NCBI GenBank assembly: GCA_947587025.1
Contig: CANPXW010000003.1
Coordinates: 1-61,409 of the forward strand
Source: an uncultured Oscillospiraceae bacterium
GTDB lineage: Bacteria > Bacillota > Clostridia > Oscillospirales > Oscillospiraceae
Direction of reading: 5' to 3'
Length of the DNA: 61,409 nt
This document shows positions 46,301 to 53,397 of this stretch, piece by piece. The notes below the pieces were generated by a model, which worked only from the letters and a program-made list of their open reading frames with translations, made no database searches and had not been told where the DNA came from. Position 1 is the stretch's first letter, and every line of letters begins with the position of its first letter. Position numbers and translations under genes: made by a program.

Positions 46301-47289
46301 GGGTTATCAGAGTCCGGCACCTGCACCAGCTCATAGTCTTCAGGGGAGGTCAGCTCGATGCTCTCTTCCTCGCCCGCCGCATTCTTCCGCTTGAACGTGA
46401 CGGTGACGTTCTCGGGCCCGCCATCCAGGACAAAGGCGTCGCTCTGGGGCGGGGTGAACTCGTCGGTGAGGACCACGTCCTTGACCTGGCCGTGCTTCAC
46501 CTTGGTGGTCACGGTATAGCTCAGCTCGCCGCCCTCTCTGCCCAGTTCGGCATACTTGCCCTCTTTGGTCACGTCGACCAGCGGCTGGTCCACGATCTCG
46601 AAGCGGAAACTCTCGCCCGCACCGCCGAAGTCGACCGTGCCGTCGCCGGAGTCCGTCAGGGGAACGGCCTCGGCGGACATGTCAAAGGCAAACGAAAGGG
46701 CTGATGTATTCTTGAGCATTTCCTTGCCTTCCGGGGTCAGCGAAAGCGTGAGCTTTCCCTCGTCGTCGATGGAATAATAGCCGAGCAATACCTCCTTACC
46801 GTCGACCTCGACCCTCAGCTCCTTGTCCTTAACGGGGTCGATCTTGAAGGCCTTCGGGATCTGATAGGTGAGCGTATCCGACTCGTCGTCGAATTGAAGA
46901 GACTGCTGACCTCTCTCTCCGAACTGCAGATGTATCGTATACTTCTCGCCCACATAGAGGGTGCCGCCTTCCGGCTCGACCGTTTTCCCCTCGCTGTCCG
47001 TGATAGTCAGACCGGTAAGGAAATTCCGCAGATCGGTCCGGTCCTTTTCATCGGCGCTGCTGGTGATGCCGCTCACAAACGCCAGATCGCCATTGCTCCC
47101 GCCGATGGGCGCAGGCTCAGAGGTGGCCTCTGCCGGAGCCGGCCCGTCGGCGGCAGCGTCCATGGGGATCGCCGCCAGCAGGCACAGCGCCAGCACCAGC
47201 GCGCCAAAACGCCGCAGCAGGACAGAGCCTCCGCCCTGCCCGCAAAACGCTTTTTTCGCGGCGTCCTTCATTCTTGTGAGATTCATCAT
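43342..47289 (-). CDS. Giant LPXTG-type adhesin/pilus tip protein with Cna-B (SpaA) domains
   Basis: 1315 aa. Two adjacent ATGs (47289 and 47286) follow GGAGGTGGC. An N-terminal signal helix (RRFGALVLALCLLAAIPMDAAADG) is preceded by a long basic stretch. The middle 900 residues are beta-rich adhesin sequence (isopeptide-type Cna-A-like collagen-adhesin folds, by inference). From about 1040 on are at least two SpaA/Cna-B domains with E-box motifs (ILEETDAPEGY; ILTETKAPDGY). The C-terminus has the sorting signal LPESG, a helix and RRRKARG. A sortase would join it to wall or to a pilus, probably as tip adhesin. It is the last gene of the island on this strand and is separated from the other pilus genes by the AP2 gene. 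Confidence 0.88.
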   Translation of the reverse strand: MMNLTRMKDAAKKAFCGQGGGSVLLRRFGALVLALCLLAAIPMDAAADGPAPAEATSEPAPIGGSNGDLAFVSGITSSADEKDRTDLRNFLTGLTITDSEGKTVEPEGGTLYVGEKYTIHLQFGERGQQSLQFDDESDTLTYQIPKAFKIDPVKDKELRVEVDGKEVLLGYYSIDDEGKLTLSLTPEGKEMLKNTSALSFAFDMSAEAVPLTDSGDGTVDFGGAGESFRFEIVDQPLVDVTKEGKYAELGREGGELSYTVTTKVKHGQVKDVVLTDEFTPPQSDAFVLDGGPENVTVTFKRKNAAGEEESIELTSPEDYELVQVPDSDNPGKKTFQVKLKGDYANMQEGDEVSVTYDYAVGYNEKSSTGKLWAEVKNEATVNGKMVTEGPEDPEDPPKEQEFTEKDKNSVEMRVTPPGKGIVSKDQSYSEYTKTLHYTLYTTVPAGTWAPLYIFDDMVVKYQGEKWYLPEFKADGTGRVKNLQVHAADLPDGWFDGLDDSANDAEKFARLEETIKAAKASEPLKGYQLEGGDFDWNWPDLLAGYNSKSVEEYVARLGGQNLNIVFGYQGWKQPNHGEWGSWKYENDRLIVTEYDLVMSEKAGRTVTLVKMGDPDTTIQVSPDDVLLAGITNNVYLRYGPYYPGYKVYFNNADEINKSGEVRKNGKDVYIDYTVTMNATDETVNQYFQDIKTDWYNQAGIYKWNNSKMWADSMQAVFYDKLPDGWEYEPGSLWVKTRDKDGLEQTFPYNEEKFGVSPLVEEGRAISAPLVFFYNEAGTGYNNKNFEFFNAFSVNLAEMTFTYTLKATSEWLAAHSRDDDGVVVTNYAAISDREETGRWDTSNEELYFPDKLTKEAKQVEEGGNLLQFTLDINPEGRKFVQDGFDEAQSYLFVTDKSENLQVMEDTIQVLDAQSNEPLNGVGRQDREQIVRNNSWGENDWGTLPPDEEGQFKLVIPNGRHLIVTYQAVITVSGDNVQVSNAAGIEGVERSKSNYNGSLQVQDIKTEGSAHQYSLNFIKADGDTGEGLAGAGFKFYVVLKEDSRFNEYTDKIKNFVIDGVNYRGYSADEWAFTTGEGGRFAITKDMNWLEPGSYYILEETDAPEGYMKLEEPILFYFGLANDEEAETHPGAKLAIPNGSLTVENTPIQALRVVKKGSAGEDPFPLEGAQFQLCEAVENGEGAYVPADGGKSYTGQSKGEQGSVRWDGSGEELKLTPDKYYILTETKAPDGYILVDGQIVLYMTKDGKLQVVSAPEGVTYPVGPTSEPVFEIAVTDPSSYELPESGGAGTMMLYALGGALVLSAAIALVCDGRRRKARG

Positions 47290-47370
47290 GCCACCTCCAA
47301 AACCCTTTCCAAAAACACTTATTGAAGCTCCCCTGTCTTCAAGTCCGTTTTTCCTGCGGACCCGCCGCGC

Positions 47371-48018
47371 TCACGATGTGACGGGTCTTTTGTGCTGCTC
47401 GTAATACCACTCCAGGAAGCTGTCATAGATCTCCTCGCCCCTTTGCCGGGCCTTCACCGCGTCCTGGATGTCCTTATAAGAGCCCAGGTAGTAGGTCTTG
47501 CCCTTGAAGGTGATCTGCGCCCGCCAGCGCCTCGTTCTTTCGTTCCAATACACACCGTTGTAGCCGCTGGTGTTGGACGCGATAGGCGTCTGCATGCGGT
47601 TTTCGATCAGCGTCACGGACGTGCCGTCCACCAGGCGCAGATTGTCCTTGTACATCTGCCTTTGCAGACAGCCACAGCTCTTGGTGTGTCCGTTCAGCAG
47701 ATTCTTTTGCAGCGCCAGCGTCTGCTTTCCGCAGTCGCACTTACAGCGCCAGTACTGGTGATTATCCTGCTGGCCGGCGTACTCCTCCACTACCAAAGAG
47801 CCGAAACGCTGGCCCGTCAAGTCTAAACGGAGCGGCTGGCGCATGCAGCCGCAGCTTTTCTTGTATCCGCGGCTCAGCTGTGAGCCGCTGGCCATGCATT
47901 CCCTGCCGCAATCGCACCGGCACCGCCATATCACGGAACCGTTCTCCCCTCTCTCCTGTGTCGGCTCGATACAGGTCAGCCGACCATACCTTTCTCCTCT
48001 CCGATCCTTTACTGCCAT
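47371..48018 (-). CDS. AP2-domain protein with two zinc-ribbon-like repeats
   Basis: 215 aa from the ATG at 48016-48018 (MAVKDRRGERYGRL). Two copies of a repeat (GERYGRLTCIE...WRCRCDCGRECMASGSQL...KSCGC and GQRFGSLVVEE...WRCKCDCGKQTLALQKNL...KSCGC) each hold a Cys quartet suited to zinc. The C-terminal AP2/ERF domain follows: SGYNGVYWNERTRRWRAQITFKGKTYYLGSYKDIQDAVKAR. This is the layout of proteins encoded by phages, homing elements and conjugative elements; AP2 binds DNA. It interrupts the pilus operon and has a 343-base gap in front. Confidence 0.85.
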   Translation of the reverse strand: MAVKDRRGERYGRLTCIEPTQERGENGSVIWRCRCDCGRECMASGSQLSRGYKKSCGCMRQPLRLDLTGQRFGSLVVEEYAGQQDNHQYWRCKCDCGKQTLALQKNLLNGHTKSCGCLQRQMYKDNLRLVDGTSVTLIENRMQTPIASNTSGYNGVYWNERTRRWRAQITFKGKTYYLGSYKDIQDAVKARQRGEEIYDSFLEWYYEQHKRPVTS

Positions 48019-48362
48019 TTTTATGGCTCCCTTTCTACGCGCCGCAGGCGTTTGCCCACGGTCAGGAGCGGTACCGCCGTGGCAGTGCGCCCGCATGGGC
48101 ACACTGCGCTTCACCCGCTCCAGCAGGTGCGCGTAGGGGCCAGGGCTTACGTCCTTCCCCGCGTTCGCGTCGCCTTGGTGATAAACTCACCTGCGGCCGC
48201 GTTGTTCTCCACCGTTCGGTGGGTATTTTTTCTCGTTTCCGAGCCGCCGTGGAACACATCGCATCCCCTGACGCCGCTTCCGCCTTTGCGTACGCCATAC
48301 TCCCCGTGGGGACGGATGATCCGATTCTTTTTCGACCTCCTTTGCCGTTTATTTTTTACTGT
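48019..48362. other. 344-base non-coding gap inside the pilus cluster
   Basis: No convincing gene. It contains an imperfect hairpin (48084-48092 with 48097-48105, one mismatch) and a perfect CCACCG-TT-CGGTGG hairpin at 48209-48222 followed by TATTTTTT on the plus strand, which resembles a terminator for an antisense transcript. A GGAGG site at about 48340 and the ATG-rich frame after it give only an unlikely 78-aa reading. It may be the 5' region belonging to the AP2 element. Confidence 0.4.
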
Positions 48363-49355
48363 TTACTGCTTTGCACGTTTTTTCCTGACCATTGTCACCG
48401 CCAGCGCCGCGATCACGATGAGGATCGCGCCCAGCAGGCCCACGGCCACATAGAGATCCGACCGCACCTTGTCCCGCGCCTGCTGCAGCTCGGTCTTGGG
48501 TTTCTGCCTGATATGGGGGGTGCCGCCTGCGGGCGTTTCGTCCAGGTCGATGATCTCCGCAGGGCCCTGGTCCAGCGGGGTCTGCTCGTCCTCGATGTTC
48601 GCGGTCTCCGGCTGGGCCTCCGGCGCAGCCGCAGGCTCCTCTGCCGGCACGACGGCCTCACCGCCGCCGGCGGGTGCCGCGCCGCCGCCTATCTCCTCGG
48701 TCACCGGGGCCTCGGGCTCCTCCGCCGCGCCCTCGGTGTACACGTAGGGCGTGGGCTGCGCCGCCGGCTCCGGGGTCGCTGTCACCACTGGGGTGTACTC
48801 AAATTTGACGATCGGGTTCGACTCCGTAAGCGTCCAGGTAATGTTGTACGCCTGGGGCTCGTAGCCGTCGATGTAGATATAAGAGACGACCGGCTTATCG
48901 CCCACATTGCCATAAAAGGTCTGTCTGGGCGCAAGATCAGTCTCCGTGCCTTCTATCACGTATCGCACGGTATAGGGCACCAGCTGTCCCCGTATACCGT
49001 AGGCCACCACGTAATCCGCGTCCCCCGTCACCGTCAGCGGCGTGGACTCCACGGTGTTGTTGTCATGGCCGCTGGGACGGATGCACTTGACGTAGTACTT
49101 CCCGTCATACGTCATGCTCTCGTTCAGTCCGTCCACAGAGAACGGGAACGGGTCGCCATAGCTGCACTGCACGGTCATCACGTAGGAGCCGTCAGCGAAC
49201 GTCGCCGCCTGCCCCGCCTCCGTATCCAGGCCGCCGCTGCCCGCGAACAGACGCACCGTATAGGTATCGCCCTCCGCCAGGGCGCCGGCGCCCAGCGCCG
49301 CCAGCACCAGCACCGCCAGAAGAACGCTGACGAGCCGCTTTGCGCCTTTATTCAT
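48363..49355 (-). CDS. Secreted MucBP-like protein with C-terminal membrane anchor
   Basis: 330 aa. Signal peptide (VSVLLAVLVLAALGAGALA), two small beta domains, the second like MucBP (VPYTVRYVIEGTETDLAPRQTFYGNVGD...YIDGYEPQAYNITWTL), a long Pro/Glu/Ala-rich spacer (about 190-285), then one helix (VAVGLLGAILIVIAALAVTMV) and a KKRAKQ tail. No LPXTG motif, so it is membrane-tethered and spans the wall by its spacer. Its start overlaps the preceding gene by 8 bases; last gene of the tight pilus operon before the AP2 gene. Confidence 0.8.
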   Translation of the reverse strand: MNKGAKRLVSVLLAVLVLAALGAGALAEGDTYTVRLFAGSGGLDTEAGQAATFADGSYVMTVQCSYGDPFPFSVDGLNESMTYDGKYYVKCIRPSGHDNNTVESTPLTVTGDADYVVAYGIRGQLVPYTVRYVIEGTETDLAPRQTFYGNVGDKPVVSYIYIDGYEPQAYNITWTLTESNPIVKFEYTPVVTATPEPAAQPTPYVYTEGAAEEPEAPVTEEIGGGAAPAGGGEAVVPAEEPAAAPEAQPETANIEDEQTPLDQGPAEIIDLDETPAGGTPHIRQKPKTELQQARDKVRSDLYVAVGLLGAILIVIAALAVTMVRKKRAKQ

Positions 49356-50118
49356 CCCCGTTCTCCTCCTTGTACTTCTTGTTTCGCCGCAGCGCCACGA
49401 CGCCCAGCACCAGCGCCGCGATACCGCAGCCCAGCATCACGCCGCTCCACAGCAGCAGATTCGTCTCATCGCCGGTGCGCACGGCCCGCCAGGTGATGTC
49501 GTTGCGGCCAGGCGTGGTCCGGTGCAGCTCCACCGCGAAGTTCATCTGCAGCTGCGCCAGGGTGTCCTGATAGGTATTGCCCTGGGTCTCGCCGTCCAGC
49601 GCCACCCGCAGTGTGACCTTCCCCTTCTCCCCCTGCTTCAGGGTGTCCAGATAGAACATATCCTCCAGGGAGATAGTCGCCTCGTTCAGGCCTTCCCGGT
49701 CCTCGCCGTTTATCCTCTGCGCCTTGTCCTCGCCGCCTACGCGGGAGCTGGTATACAGCACATCCTCATGCCCATCCGGGCCCACGTATCGCAGATCGTA
49801 GCTGTATGCGCCGCCGCTGGCCATGTACTGCCCCTCAGTGGCCTCCAGACTCTGCAGCACCTGGTTGGACATGTACCAGTCCGTGGTGGCCGCGTTGTCG
49901 TTGCTCAGCTCCATATAGAACGTGGCATCGTCACCCGGCTGCAGCCCGTTGAGCGCATCCACCATGCCGAAGTCGTCGAACTGCATGTCGTCGTACATCC
50001 TCTCGTCCGACGTGAACGTCACATGCCAATCTCCGCCGGTCCACGATTCTGCATACGCCGTCGTCCCCAGAGCCGCCGCCAGGACCAACGCCATCGCCAT
50101 ACTCAAAAACCGCTTCAT
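49348..50118 (-). CDS. Secreted pilus-operon protein with C-terminal membrane anchor
   Basis: 256 aa. Signal peptide (MKRFLSMAMALVLAAALGTTAYA), an extracytoplasmic beta-rich domain (DWHVTFTSDERMYDDMQFDDFGMVDALNGLQPGDDATFYMELSN; GKVTLRVALDGETQGN), then a helix (LLLWSGVMLGCGIAALVLGVVAL) and a charged tail RRNKKYKEENGDE; no LPXTG. The N-PGD-x-A-x-F-x-M-x-L-x-N phrase resembles the conserved strand of TasA/CalY-like fibre proteins. It lies 13 bases after the preceding gene. Role in pilus or matrix assembly is inferred from position. Confidence 0.75.
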   Translation of the reverse strand: MKRFLSMAMALVLAAALGTTAYAESWTGGDWHVTFTSDERMYDDMQFDDFGMVDALNGLQPGDDATFYMELSNDNAATTDWYMSNQVLQSLEATEGQYMASGGAYSYDLRYVGPDGHEDVLYTSSRVGGEDKAQRINGEDREGLNEATISLEDMFYLDTLKQGEKGKVTLRVALDGETQGNTYQDTLAQLQMNFAVELHRTTPGRNDITWRAVRTGDETNLLLWSGVMLGCGIAALVLGVVALRRNKKYKEENGDE

Positions 50119-50131
50119 GGTCCAGTCCTCC

Positions 50132-50872
50132 TCAGCCCAGAGTGCCCCAGGCGCTCATTTTCGCGTCCGACGCGTTGTTGGTCTGCACCGCGTCCACGTC
50201 CGCCCGCAGAACGAACTGACAGCCGTTGTAGGTGTACGTCGTCGTGATGACCGTTTCGCCTGCCTCGTTGGTGCTGTATTCCTTGGTGACCTCCGCCTCG
50301 ATGCCCTCGTCGTCTATCTCCAGCGTGTCCGAGAACGCCGGCGTCGTGTCGCCGGATGCCAGAATGGGCCTGTAATACAGCACCGTCCGTTCCTCTGTCC
50401 GGGAGCTCTCGTCCTCGTACCAGTCGTCTCCCAGTGTCAGGTGCAGCTTGATCAAGCCTGAATTCAGGCTCGGGATCTTCTTTCCGCTGCCATCCGCCCA
50501 GTACCGGTAGATGGTCACCCGCACGTACTCGTCGATGGTGCCGGAGTTGCGTACCGCCAGCTCCTCCCTATAGGCGCGGCCCAGCTTCAGCCCCTCCGGT
50601 GTGCCGTCCTTGCCGGTATCGAGCATCTTCGCCACCAGCACGCCGTTGCCGCCGGACCACTCGTCGTTGCTGCCCAGGTAATCACGGCTGCTCACCGGCT
50701 CGCCGTTCTCCAGCAGCGTCACGCCGATGTCCTGCATCTGCACCTGCGCCTTATATAGCTTTGAAGTATACTGCAGCGCTGCCTGGGAGCTGCCCACCGC
50801 GCTGAAGCAAAGCAGTGTGGCCGCCGCCGCGAACAGGGCGATGGTCAGAAATCCGCCTTTTGCGTGTTTCAT
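50132..50872 (-). CDS. TasA/camelysin-like exported protein (N-terminal anchor)
   Basis: 246 aa. N-terminal helix (FLTIALFAAAATLLCFSAVGSSQAAL) followed by QYTSKLYKAQVQMQDIGVTLLENG and then an Ig-like domain with LAVRNSGTIDEYVRVTIYRYWAD. The pattern of hydrophobic start, short spacer and N-G/D-G-x-x-x-x-V-x-V strand recalls SipW-dependent TasA-family proteins, though similarity is loose. No C-terminal anchor. It is 4 bases from its upstream neighbour, with which it may form a pair. Confidence 0.7.
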   Translation of the reverse strand: MKHAKGGFLTIALFAAAATLLCFSAVGSSQAALQYTSKLYKAQVQMQDIGVTLLENGEPVSSRDYLGSNDEWSGGNGVLVAKMLDTGKDGTPEGLKLGRAYREELAVRNSGTIDEYVRVTIYRYWADGSGKKIPSLNSGLIKLHLTLGDDWYEDESSRTEERTVLYYRPILASGDTTPAFSDTLEIDDEGIEAEVTKEYSTNEAGETVITTTYTYNGCQFVLRADVDAVQTNNASDAKMSAWGTLG

Positions 50873-50876
50873 CCTC

Positions 50877-51392
50877 TCAGCCCTCCTTCGCTGTCAGCGT
50901 CCAGTCCGCATAGGGCATGCCCGCGTCGTCGTACAGCACCTTCGTGCTCTCCGTCACCACGACCACGTTCAGCTCCGTGCCAGGCTCGATAGGGTGCAGC
51001 TCGTCCTCGCCTGTGGGCATCGCGATGCTCGCCTTCAGCACCGGCGTGACGTCTTTCGGCTGGATGGGGGTCCCGTAGTAATACCAGCCGTCCGCCTCGT
51101 TGAGCTTCCAGCCCTCGCCGTCGTAGCTTATCTCCACGCCCGCAGGCGCGATCGCCTTCGCCCGCACCCAGCACTCGACCTCGCCGGTGTTCTCCACCGT
51201 GATGCTCTTCACGCTTCCCTCCACGTGCTCGTGGGGGATGGTCCGCACATCGTACAGCTGCAGCGTATACCCGCCCTGGGCCGTCACATAGGTGGTGAAG
51301 TAGCTGTATGCGGCTCCCGCCGAAGCGCCCAGCACCAGCGCCGCCGCCAATACCGGCAGCACCGCCCTGTTGAGCCATTTGTGTCCTCTCAT
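50877..51392 (-). CDS. Small TasA-like exported protein (SipW-type leader)
   Basis: 171 aa. The leader VLPVLAAALVLGASAGAAYSYFTTYVTAQGGYTLQL matches the SipW-type pattern (helix, then A-Y-x-Y-F-T-x-x-x-x-A-x-G-G). The domain that follows contains ITVENTGEVECWVRAKAIAPAG, again an N-T-G strand as in TasA/CalY. No sipW-like signal peptidase is visible in the window. Its ATG overlaps the upstream stop (ATGA). Together with the next gene it suggests a fibre or matrix component beside the sortase pilus. Confidence 0.72.
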   Translation of the reverse strand: MRGHKWLNRAVLPVLAAALVLGASAGAAYSYFTTYVTAQGGYTLQLYDVRTIPHEHVEGSVKSITVENTGEVECWVRAKAIAPAGVEISYDGEGWKLNEADGWYYYGTPIQPKDVTPVLKASIAMPTGEDELHPIEPGTELNVVVVTESTKVLYDDAGMPYADWTLTAKEG

Positions 51393-52441
51393 CGATCTTT
51401 CTCCCCCTCATAGACCCAGCCGGTCCCGTCGTACACGTACCGGTTCACCACCGACCCGTCCGGGATACGCTCGTTCGTGTAGGTGTTGGTGAAGGGCACG
51501 CGGTTATAGTCCCCCTCCGCCGGCATCGGCAGCTCTTTGATCTCCACGGTCACTTTGCCGTCCTTGGGCTCGTAGCTTCCGCCGGAATGCACCTCTGTCA
51601 CCGTCACGTGCGCCCCCACCGGGATGCCGCTCACCGTCGTGCTCTGGGTGCCCGGTCCGCCGAGCGTCAGGCTCACCACGTTTCTGTAGACCACGTCGCC
51701 GTCTATATCAGCCGTCACCTCGAAGACGAAGGTCGTCTGGCCCAGGGTGGCGTTATACTCCGGCAGGGATTTCTCGATCACGATGTCCGTCAGACGCCGC
51801 TCACGGTCGCCCTTGAGATACATCGGCACCTGGTACTGCCACCGATCCCCGTCCAGGCCGTTCTCCGCCGTGGCCCGCTGGATGGATGGCACCGCCAGCA
51901 GCGCCGGATTGAACTCGTACGCCCACAGCGCGGTCTCTGCCTTCTCCGGTATCACCAGGAACAGGCCCTGGCTATAGCCCTCCGGCAGCTCGATCTTCCC
52001 GCCGTTCGCCGCCGCCTCAGTCTCCAGCAGCGGCTCGACAGCCGGCTCCGCAGGAGGCTCTCCCTCTGTTGGCTCCGCCGGCTGCACCAGCGCCAGCGCC
52101 GCTTTCAGCAGCTCCACTATCTGGGTATCGCTGCCCACATCCGCGCTGTTGGTGAGGATACCGCCCCGCCAGTATTCGTTCTCCTGCAGGTCTTTGAACT
52201 CGTCCGTCAGGCCGAACGCGCCGGACCGGTTCACCGTCGCCACCTGATACACCTGGACGCCGACCTTCGCATCCGCCAAGTCCTCCCGGAAGGCGGCGTT
52301 GTCCTCGCCCTCCTGCAGCTTCACGATGATGCTTCCCGGCTGGGCCGCGTCGATCTCGCCCAGGGCCAGCGCCGGTACCGCCAGCGCAAGCGTCAGCACC
52401 ATCGCCGCCGCCATCGCTATCGCTCTCTTGGTTCGGGTCAT
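51389..52441 (-). CDS. Pilus-operon Cna-B-like exported protein without sorting signal
   Basis: 350 aa from the ATG at 52439-52441 (MTRTKRAIAMAAAM), 9 bases after GGAGG; ATGs three codons earlier overlap that site. Signal peptide ends near VPALALG. N-terminal half resembles the first domain of SpaH-type pilins (GSIIVKLQEGEDNAAFREDLADAKVGVQVYQVATV), with a Pro/Glu-rich insertion. The C-terminal half is Cna-B/DUF5979-like (GIPVGAHVTVTEVHSGGSYEP; VPFTNTYTNE). It lacks an LPXTG motif and a C-terminal helix, so it would be secreted or incorporated non-covalently. Directly downstream of the sortase gene. Confidence 0.78.
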   Translation of the reverse strand: MTRTKRAIAMAAAMVLTLALAVPALALGEIDAAQPGSIIVKLQEGEDNAAFREDLADAKVGVQVYQVATVNRSGAFGLTDEFKDLQENEYWRGGILTNSADVGSDTQIVELLKAALALVQPAEPTEGEPPAEPAVEPLLETEAAANGGKIELPEGYSQGLFLVIPEKAETALWAYEFNPALLAVPSIQRATAENGLDGDRWQYQVPMYLKGDRERRLTDIVIEKSLPEYNATLGQTTFVFEVTADIDGDVVYRNVVSLTLGGPGTQSTTVSGIPVGAHVTVTEVHSGGSYEPKDGKVTVEIKELPMPAEGDYNRVPFTNTYTNERIPDGSVVNRYVYDGTGWVYEGEKDR

Positions 52442-52465
52442 TCCCATCATCCTCCCCGTCTCTCC

Positions 52466-53284
52466 TCAACTTCTTTTCTGCTTCGGGAACAAAATACGCA
52501 CCAGCATCACCAGCAGCACCGGCAGCGCCAGACCGCCCGCCACAAGCAGCGGCTCGATCTGCTCCGCATCCTCCGGCACTACAAGCTCCCGCTCCTCCGG
52601 CAGATCGCCTATCCGCTCGCCCCGTATCAACAGCCGGTGGGAGTTGACCCCGTAGGGCGTGCATGTCACCAGCGTGCAGTAGTCCCGGCCGGGCTCCATC
52701 GCCAGGTCGTTTAACTTCTCCGGCTCCACGATCACGATCTGGTCCACCTGGTAGGTCAGCGTCCGGTCCAGCACCTCCAGCATAAACACGTCCCCCAGCG
52801 CCATCTTGTCCAGGTCCGTGAACAGCCGGGCGGACGGCAGGCCCCGGTGCCCGGATAGCACACAGTGCTGGCCCCGGCCGCCTACCGGCAGGCTGGTGCC
52901 CTCGATGTGTCCCGCCGCGATCTGCAGCACCGTCTCGTCCGTGCCGTGGTAGATGGGCAGCGATACGTCGATGGACGGTATCTCGATGTAGCCCATGATG
53001 CCCGTGCCGGTCACGTCCAGCGTGCTGACGTACTGCTGGTGCTCCGCCTCGTCGGAGATGTATCGGTTATCTTTCCGGGCCAGCAGGTCGTTGTAGGCCT
53101 CCGCCTCAGCCCACATTTCCCTGTAAGCCTCATCTGTCATCGACTCCACCGCCTCGGTGTAGCCGGCGATGGCGCGGGATTGATGGTACTGGTTCCACCA
53201 GTCTGACACTGTGGGATACAGCAGTAAGGACAGCCCTGCGAGCAAAACGAGTATTAAGATGATCGTTGACGACCGTTTGCGCAT
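52466..53284 (-). CDS. srtC: Class C (pilus-polymerising) sortase
   Basis: 272 aa. Transpeptidase that links pilin subunits through their LPXTG signals. N-terminal membrane helix (STIILILVLLAGLSLLLYP) and a late C-terminal helix (PLLVAGGLALPVLLVMLVRILF), the two-helix topology of class C. Catalytic motifs: His in LSGHRGLPSARLF, Cys in YCTLVTCTPYGVNSHRLLIRG, with Arg in SHRLL. Near the N-terminus NQYHQSRAIAGY precedes the substrate lid. It sits between the pilin gene and the Cna-B-like gene. No housekeeping class A/E sortase is in the window. Confidence 0.95.
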   Translation of the reverse strand: MRKRSSTIILILVLLAGLSLLLYPTVSDWWNQYHQSRAIAGYTEAVESMTDEAYREMWAEAEAYNDLLARKDNRYISDEAEHQQYVSTLDVTGTGIMGYIEIPSIDVSLPIYHGTDETVLQIAAGHIEGTSLPVGGRGQHCVLSGHRGLPSARLFTDLDKMALGDVFMLEVLDRTLTYQVDQIVIVEPEKLNDLAMEPGRDYCTLVTCTPYGVNSHRLLIRGERIGDLPEERELVVPEDAEQIEPLLVAGGLALPVLLVMLVRILFPKQKRS

Positions 53285-53357
53285 ATGCAGGGTTCTCCTT
53301 GCTGCTGTCGGCCGGGCTGACGTTCCGACGCCGCGCCCGGCCAGCGGGAACTCCTTG

Positions 53358-53381
53358 GGGCGGAGCTGGGTGGCTCCGCCC
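53358..53381 (-). terminator. GC-rich hairpin between pilin and sortase genes
   Basis: GGGCGGAGC (53358-53366) pairs with GCTCCGCCC (53373-53381) and TGGGTG forms the loop. There is no T-run on the minus strand. A leaky attenuator or mRNA-stabilising hairpin that keeps the pilin level above the sortase level is a fair inference. Confidence 0.5.
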
Positions 53382-53397
53382 GCAAGGTCTGTTTCGT

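Noticed and set aside
48062-48298. 78-aa ORF in the gap upstream of the AP2 gene
   Set aside because: Arg/Ala-rich low-complexity translation, no good ribosome-binding site, overlaps hairpins.
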